From: Bacteroidetes bacterium UBA7688
GTDB lineage: Bacteria > Bacteroidota > Bacteroidia > Chitinophagales > Chitinophagaceae
DNA: 8,792 nt
Assembly (NCBI GenBank): GCA_002482815.1
Contig: DLGS01000405.1
Location: forward strand, 1 to 8,792
Direction: 5' to 3'
Both the position numbers and the translations under genes were made by a program. The notes beneath the pieces are model-generated. The model was not told the DNA's origin, did no database searches, and was given only the letters and a program-made list of their open reading frames with translations. Shown here piece after piece: positions 6,112-8,792 of this stretch. Position 1 is the stretch's first letter, and the number at the start of each line of letters is the position of its first letter.

Positions 6112-6405
6112 TTAATCGAGGTTTCGGGATGGGATTTCGTCAATATCGGACGTTTTAAACCAGTATTCCTTTCCTCTTTTTACCCTCTTTTTGTCCAATC
6201 CAAGCGTCTTTATCAACTGTAAAAAAGCAGGTTCGCTACTTACCTTATATCCCTTTTCTAGAAGATTTTTCTTCACCTGCCTTGTACACATTTCTTTTTG
6301 CGAAGCTAATTTAAGTGAGCCTTCTTTCCAAGCATCTACTATTTGTCGTGCAAGTGCTGGCATCTGTTCTTCTGTAAATTGGTAAATTATCTGTGGCGTT
6401 TGCAT
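6112..6405 (-). CDS. Small basic protein, possible DNA-binding, phage-like (97 residues)
   Basis: Not recognised by family. It starts MQTPQIIYQFTEEQMPALAR. Residues about 12-30 form a helix (EEQMPALARQIVDAWKEG). Residues about 38-72 read like a helix-turn-helix (KEMCTRQVKKNLLEKGYKV, then AFLQLIKTLGL). A very basic stretch follows (LDKKRVKRGKEYWF) that would suit a wing, ending IDEIPSRNLD. The composition and position at the end of the block, next to direct repeats, would fit a small regulator or recombination directionality factor, but nothing in the sequence proves that. It is separated from the operon upstream by a terminator at 6430-6446, so it depends on read-through or its own promoter; I see no TAnnTTTG box in the 24-base gap. 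Confidence 0.65.
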   Translation of the reverse strand: MQTPQIIYQFTEEQMPALARQIVDAWKEGSLKLASQKEMCTRQVKKNLLEKGYKVSSEPAFLQLIKTLGLDKKRVKRGKEYWFKTSDIDEIPSRNLD

Positions 6406-6422
6406 AGCTTAGTTGTTTAAAA

Positions 6423-6446
6423 TAAAAAATCCGCCTTAATAGCGGA
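6423..6446 (-). terminator. Minus-strand terminator of the phage-like operon
   Basis: Read on the minus strand, TCCGC (6446-6442) pairs with GCGGA (6434-6430) across a 7-base loop, followed at once by TTTTTTATT (6429-6421). The stem is short (5 bp) but GC-rich with a good T tract. It lies just past the stop of the 58-residue gene. Confidence 0.65.
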
Positions 6447-6453
6447 GTGGGGG

Positions 6454-6630
6454 TTAAAGTGAATCCTTCATATCCTGAAAGTCGTCGTTTATATCTTCGA
6501 GTTTCTTCTCGATATAAGATTTCTTTTGGTCGGTAAATTCCCCGCCCATAGTTGCAACATCTTTAATTATTGCAATTGGCGTTACAACGACATCCAATGC
6601 TAATTTTGTAAGAGAACTGAAAAAGCCCAT
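6454..6630 (-). CDS. Small phage-type protein, 58 residues
   Basis: Reads MGFFSSLTKLALDVVVTPIA, then IIKDVATMGGEFTDQKKSYI and an acidic-basic helical tail ending DMKDSL. The layout (short amphipathic start, L-x-DVV-x-x-P-hydrophobic-x-KDV-x-x-GG, then T-D-x-K-x-x-Y-x-x-K-K-L-x-D) recalls small phage proteins I know with a 'V-KDV-TLGG' core and a charged C-terminal helix; none has a known function. The GG at 29-30 separates a mildly hydrophobic N-terminal half from a charged coiled-coil-like half. It is the last gene of the operon before the terminator at 6430-6446, 26 bases after the preceding gene. Confidence 0.7.
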   Translation of the reverse strand: MGFFSSLTKLALDVVVTPIAIIKDVATMGGEFTDQKKSYIEKKLEDINDDFQDMKDSL

Positions 6631-6656
6631 ATTTTTATGTTTTGAGGGATAAAAAA

Positions 6657-6953
6657 TTAATTTTTGTTTAAACTGTTATGCCATTCAATGCCATTATAAA
6701 GCTGTTCGAATGCGCCTTGCAGATTGACGCTTAAAATATAAGCCCCTATTTTTTCATTCCAAATGCCCGCTTCCCAATAATTAGGGTTGGCGGTGTCGCC
6801 TTCAAACTTTAACTCTTTAAATTTGCTCCACGCATCCATTATCCAATTCCACTCTTTATCATAAGATAAGCATTCGCCTTCGCATTCTGTTATTTTAAAA
6901 TAATTTGGGTCAACGAATTTTTGTATTGCTATATTTTTTTCTATTGTTTTCAT
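6657..6953 (-). CDS. Small phage-type protein with YDxxWNWIM motif (98 residues)
   Basis: Starts MKTIEKNIAIQKFVDPNYFK. The central YDKEWNWIMDAWSKFKEL (about 31-48) and the C-terminal pattern A-F-E-Q-L-Y-N-G-I-E-W-H-N (about 81-93) match small proteins common in phages of Bacteroidota hosts. In those, a YHxxWxWLMxVVxKI motif precedes a variable strand region and a final A-x-x-FIxWYN helix. That comparison is from memory, with no search. Function unknown; cytoplasmic, with no signal or membrane segment. Its ATG overlaps the stop of the upstream gene by one base (TAATG), implying translational coupling. Confidence 0.75.
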   Translation of the reverse strand: MKTIEKNIAIQKFVDPNYFKITECEGECLSYDKEWNWIMDAWSKFKELKFEGDTANPNYWEAGIWNEKIGAYILSVNLQGAFEQLYNGIEWHNSLNKN

Positions 6954-7162
6954 TACTTAACTGTTTTAATTATCTGAAGGTTATTTGCTGCGAGGTAGTC
7001 GGAAAGCAGCATCGCGCTAAGCTGAAAATATTTATTCTCTAATTGGTCAATTGTCGCTTTGTCCAAAACTTCAACTTCTTGTGCGTCCTTAACCTTAAAT
7101 TCCATCCCGTTCGATGAATATTCGCAGGATGAATGTTCTATTAAATATTGCTTATTTGCCAT
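6953..7162 (-). CDS. Small hypothetical protein, phage-like operon (69 residues)
   Basis: Not recognised. From the ATG at 7162 it begins MANKQYLIEHSSCEYSSNGM; a TTG two codons earlier (7168) is in frame but unnecessary. The first half looks like strands (YLIEHSS, MEFKVKDAQEVEVL) and the second half a helix (ATIDQLENKYFQLSAMLLSDYLAANN), ending in LQIIKTVK. Its start overlaps the end of the upstream 65-residue gene by 11 bases, and its stop overlaps the next gene by one base, so it is embedded in a coupled operon. Confidence 0.65.
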   Translation of the reverse strand: MANKQYLIEHSSCEYSSNGMEFKVKDAQEVEVLDKATIDQLENKYFQLSAMLLSDYLAANNLQIIKTVK

Positions 7163-7349
7163 TTTCAAGTTGTTTGTTGAGATTATTTAATTCTTCCTCA
7201 ATAGATTCATAGCTTCTATATCTGAATTTGGTAAGTGTTTCAATCTTTGCTTTGATACGCTCTTGTTCTGCGTTCTTTTCGGATGTTTGAAGTCCTGCAT
7301 TATAGCCGTCTGAATAGCCTTCTTGATAACCTGAATTTTTATTTACCAT
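7152..7349 (-). CDS. Small GYxxGYxxGYxAG-motif protein (65 residues)
   Basis: Starts MVNKNSGYQEGYSDGYNAGL. Residues 7-19 contain a run of glycine-tyrosine pairs spaced every four residues (GYQEGYSDGYNAG), which places Gly and Tyr on one helix face. The rest (about 22-65) is a charged coiled-coil-like helix with a break at KFRYRSYESIEEEL. The motif recurs in unrelated proteins, including small phage proteins and FliH-like stalks, and suggests oligomerising helices rather than a catalytic role. Function unknown. It overlaps the downstream gene by 11 bases and follows the 194-residue gene by 28. Confidence 0.65.
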   Translation of the reverse strand: MVNKNSGYQEGYSDGYNAGLQTSEKNAEQERIKAKIETLTKFRYRSYESIEEELNNLNKQLENGK

Positions 7350-7377
7350 TGTCTTTGCTGTTTAGGAATATTAATGG

Positions 7378-7962
7378 TTAAGAAGTCCAATAAGCGTTTA
7401 AATCTTCATAGTCAGGATAATTAGACATTAAGAAGTCAATACATTGCTTTTCTAAATTAGCGTCAAAATATTCAGAGGTAATTTCTGTTTTAAAAATAAT
7501 CTCATCGGTCGCTTGGTCTTTAACGCAATAAAACTTGTCATAATTTTTTACGCATTTTTGGTCTGCAAATTCCTGTGTTTTAATATATCGATGTCTGAAA
7601 TTCACAAAAGCTTCTCTGTCATAAAAGGCAGCCTTATAAAAGAATGTTGCCCGCACCCTTCCTTCATTGTCAACGAGATTATTCCACATTGAGTGGCCAA
7701 TAGATTCTTTCTTCCATCCATCAGGAAGCTTTACGCCCAAAAATAAGTCGTCCCCTTTTGACCCTGTAAAAGTGACTATACCCATTTTTCTGTATTGCTC
7801 TGCGGCATTAATCCCTCTTGGGCTATTACATTTTGACGGTAATTGCAACGAGTTTATCAACTCTTTTTGCCCTTCCGATTCTTGCAATAATATTGCGTTT
7901 GGATTACCGCCCATTAACCATTCAGGATTGGGGGTTTTTACTGTGTTTGTTGTCTTTTTCAT
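7378..7962 (-). CDS. Conserved phage/plasmid-type protein of unknown function (194 residues)
   Basis: The largest gene of the block. Segments seen in many phage and plasmid proteins: MGGNPNAILLQESEGQKELI (17-36), NSLQLPSK (37-44), then FTGSKGDDLFLGVKLPDGWK (65-84) and the most diagnostic stretch GHSMWNNLVDNEGRVRATFF (89-108) plus YKAAFYDREA (109-118). I recall this arrangement (M-G-x-NP-x-A-I-E-x-QE-x-x-GQ, QLP, LPxGW, HxMWxxxVDxxGRxRAxxFYKAAFYDRxA) from uncharacterised proteins of phages from several phyla; no enzymatic activity is known to me. The C-terminal third (about 125-194) is less conserved and acidic. Its start is 4 bases past the stop of the upstream gene. Cytoplasmic; no membrane segment. 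Confidence 0.75.
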   Translation of the reverse strand: MKKTTNTVKTPNPEWLMGGNPNAILLQESEGQKELINSLQLPSKCNSPRGINAAEQYRKMGIVTFTGSKGDDLFLGVKLPDGWKKESIGHSMWNNLVDNEGRVRATFFYKAAFYDREAFVNFRHRYIKTQEFADQKCVKNYDKFYCVKDQATDEIIFKTEITSEYFDANLEKQCIDFLMSNYPDYEDLNAYWTS

Positions 7963-7966
7963 AACT

Positions 7967-8317
7967 CTATTTTTTAATTAGTAAAAAGGGATTAACAAAA
8001 TCTGCAATACCGTTAGCTTCCAGCCAAGATTTGCCGCTTTTGGTGGCTGTCCAATAATGATTAAGCTTATTGGTGTAGTCAAAATAGAAAGGTTTGTATA
8101 TGCAAAACTTCTCCACTATTCCTGCCCACTCCTTTTCAGAAAGGGATGAAGCAAAGCCGATAGTCTCAAAAGCAAAAGGCAAGTTTAAAAACGTTGGCAA
8201 TCCTCTTGATTCGTAATGTATCCCGAAGCTGTCTTGAAATACTTTAGAGCCTTTATCGCAGTCTAAATCCACCACCAAATAACTATTTCCGTTTGTTTTA
8301 ATTTCTACTGTGCGCAT
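7967..8317 (-). CDS. Hypothetical protein, phage-like operon (116 residues)
   Basis: Not recognised. It starts MRTVEIKTNGNSYLVVDLDC and looks mixed alpha/beta. A strand-rich N-terminus is followed by FETIGFASSLSEKEWAGIVEKF (about 50-71), an aromatic-rich segment (IYKPFYFDYTNKLNHYW) and a C-terminal TKSGKSWLEANGI helix followed by NPFLLIKK. This type of tail (S-x-x-S-x-L-x-x-x-G-I ... N-P-F/Y-x-x-L-I-K) is common in short phage proteins, but I cannot name a family. It sits between neighbours at 4-base gaps on both sides, so it is surely part of one transcript. Confidence 0.65.
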   Translation of the reverse strand: MRTVEIKTNGNSYLVVDLDCDKGSKVFQDSFGIHYESRGLPTFLNLPFAFETIGFASSLSEKEWAGIVEKFCIYKPFYFDYTNKLNHYWTATKSGKSWLEANGIADFVNPFLLIKK

Positions 8318-8321
8318 TGGG

Positions 8322-8639
8322 CTATGGGATTTGTTTGATTAAGTGAAGGGTGTCAGGTTCAGGCGTAAAGCCTCTTTTTTCGATAAGGTGACGCTTAAAA
8401 TCATCGTTCCAAACTTCTAATATTCTAAAGTTCTTCTTATCCCTTTTGCAAGAGCTTTCAAACCATTGGAATACATCTTCTAAATGCCCATTACCTTTTT
8501 CGCTGTTGTCAATACCTAAAATATTATAATAGTATGGGTCAGAACTCCAAACGCCCGTTACTGTGCCTACTCTGAACCTATCAAAATCAGGATTAATCCA
8601 CGGGGCAACCTCAAAAGGTAAATTATGTACTGTCTTCAT
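8322..8639 (-). CDS. Small GNAT-like acetyltransferase-fold phage protein (105 residues)
   Basis: Starts MKTVHNLPFEVAPWINPDFD. Residues about 48-91 have the order EKGNGHLEDVFQWFESSCKR, then FRILEVWNDDFKRHLIEKRGF. This resembles the second half of a GNAT N-acetyltransferase: a glycine-containing acetyl-CoA loop and helix (G-x-G-H, expected Q/R-x-x-G-x-G/A), then a strand with N/E and the 'L-x-x-x-G-F' end. The protein is much shorter than a full GNAT domain (about 140-150 residues), and the loop is G-N-G-H rather than the canonical form, so it may be a minimal or non-catalytic version. Similar short proteins are frequent in phages. No substrate can be proposed. Its first base is 44 bases from the upstream gene, and the A-rich leader is typical of Bacteroidota starts. 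Confidence 0.6.
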   Translation of the reverse strand: MKTVHNLPFEVAPWINPDFDRFRVGTVTGVWSSDPYYYNILGIDNSEKGNGHLEDVFQWFESSCKRDKKNFRILEVWNDDFKRHLIEKRGFTPEPDTLHLIKQIP

Positions 8640-8683
8640 AAAAATGTGTTTTTAAATTGTTTACTTTTTGTCTAGTTGTGCTA

Positions 8684-8792
8684 TTATGCTGTTTTAGGTT
8701 GATAAGTTGGCACATATCCTAGTTCTTGCATCCGTTTTAGTTCGGTGTATTGTTCTAAGGTGTAGCCTAATTCTTTTCGGTAAGCGTCCCTC
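8684..8792 (-). CDS. C-terminal end of an unidentified gene (runs off the window)
   Basis: Partial gene entering from the right edge. The last 35 residues read RDAYRKELGYTLEQYTELKR, then MQELGYVPTYQPKTA and a TAA (complement of 8684-8686). It is charged and helical with two LGY turns; the sense-like composition and same-strand placement support a true coding end. The other two minus-strand frames are less convincing (one hits a stop at a similar place with unnatural residues). It is presumably the upstream member of the phage-like operon. No function can be judged from this fragment. Confidence 0.6.
   Translation of the reverse strand, partial: RDAYRKELGYTLEQYTELKRMQELGYVPTYQPKTA

Noticed and set aside
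6042..6180. Minus-strand alternative frame continuing past the 97-residue gene's stop (ends LNCTVLGTFDPDI)
   Set aside because: Protein-like at first glance and could suggest a frameshifted C-terminus, but it has no ATG, an in-frame stop just upstream, and the 97-residue frame already ends naturally.
6025..6222. Plus-strand reading frame of 65 codons beginning with TTG
   Set aside because: It lies antisense to the 97-residue gene and the repeat region, starts with TTG inside the terminator's T tract, and its residues show no family pattern; a shadow frame.
7667..7981. Plus-strand frame of 104 codons opposite the 194-residue gene
   Set aside because: Fully antisense to a gene with recognisable conserved blocks; phenylalanine- and serine-rich shadow composition.
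1..8792. CRISPR array or insertion sequence
   Set aside because: No regularly spaced identical repeats with unique spacers, and no transposase frame or terminal inverted repeats were seen.

Overview
The window looks like a Bacteroidota chromosome, probably of the Chitinophaga/Sphingobacteria type. Evidence is the promoter signature TAnnTTTG in front of fbp and bshB1, the lack of clear Shine-Dalgarno sequences, the low-GC codon use, and the gene families (DUF3667 zinc-ribbon membrane protein, BshB1-type bacillithiol deacetylase, DUF421/YetF with a zinc-ribbon tail). The taxon is inferred from gene content, not from a marker gene.

The left part (1-5837) is ordinary chromosome. It starts with the 5' end of a minus-strand gene with peptidoglycan-binding-like repeats. 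Divergent from it is fbp (class I fructose-1,6-bisphosphatase). A long hairpin follows that appears to terminate fbp and also carries the -10-like (-7) promoter box of the next gene, bshB1. Downstream on the plus strand are a 67-residue orphan, a DUF3667 membrane protein and a secreted TPR protein. A bidirectional terminator separates these from a convergent 120-residue orphan on the minus strand. After a 342-base gap comes a DUF421/YetF-like membrane protein.

The middle (5838-6111) has no gene. It holds an inverted repeat, a second bidirectional terminator of the same sequence family as the one at 4361, and a cluster of GTGCC-type direct repeats. This is the likely junction between host chromosome and an integrated element.

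The right part (6112-8792) is a tightly packed minus-strand block of nine small genes, with overlaps or 4-base gaps at several joints. Several proteins resemble small phage proteins of unknown function. Transcription would run from beyond 8792 toward a terminator at 6430-6446, with one further gene (97 residues) next to the putative element edge. I read this as the end of a prophage or related element. No integrase, capsid, replication or recognised defence gene lies in the window, so the element type is unproven.

The points most worth a second look are the terminator-promoter overlap between fbp and bshB1, the three-copy hairpin family, the putative element boundary, and the phage-like block of uncharacterised small proteins.
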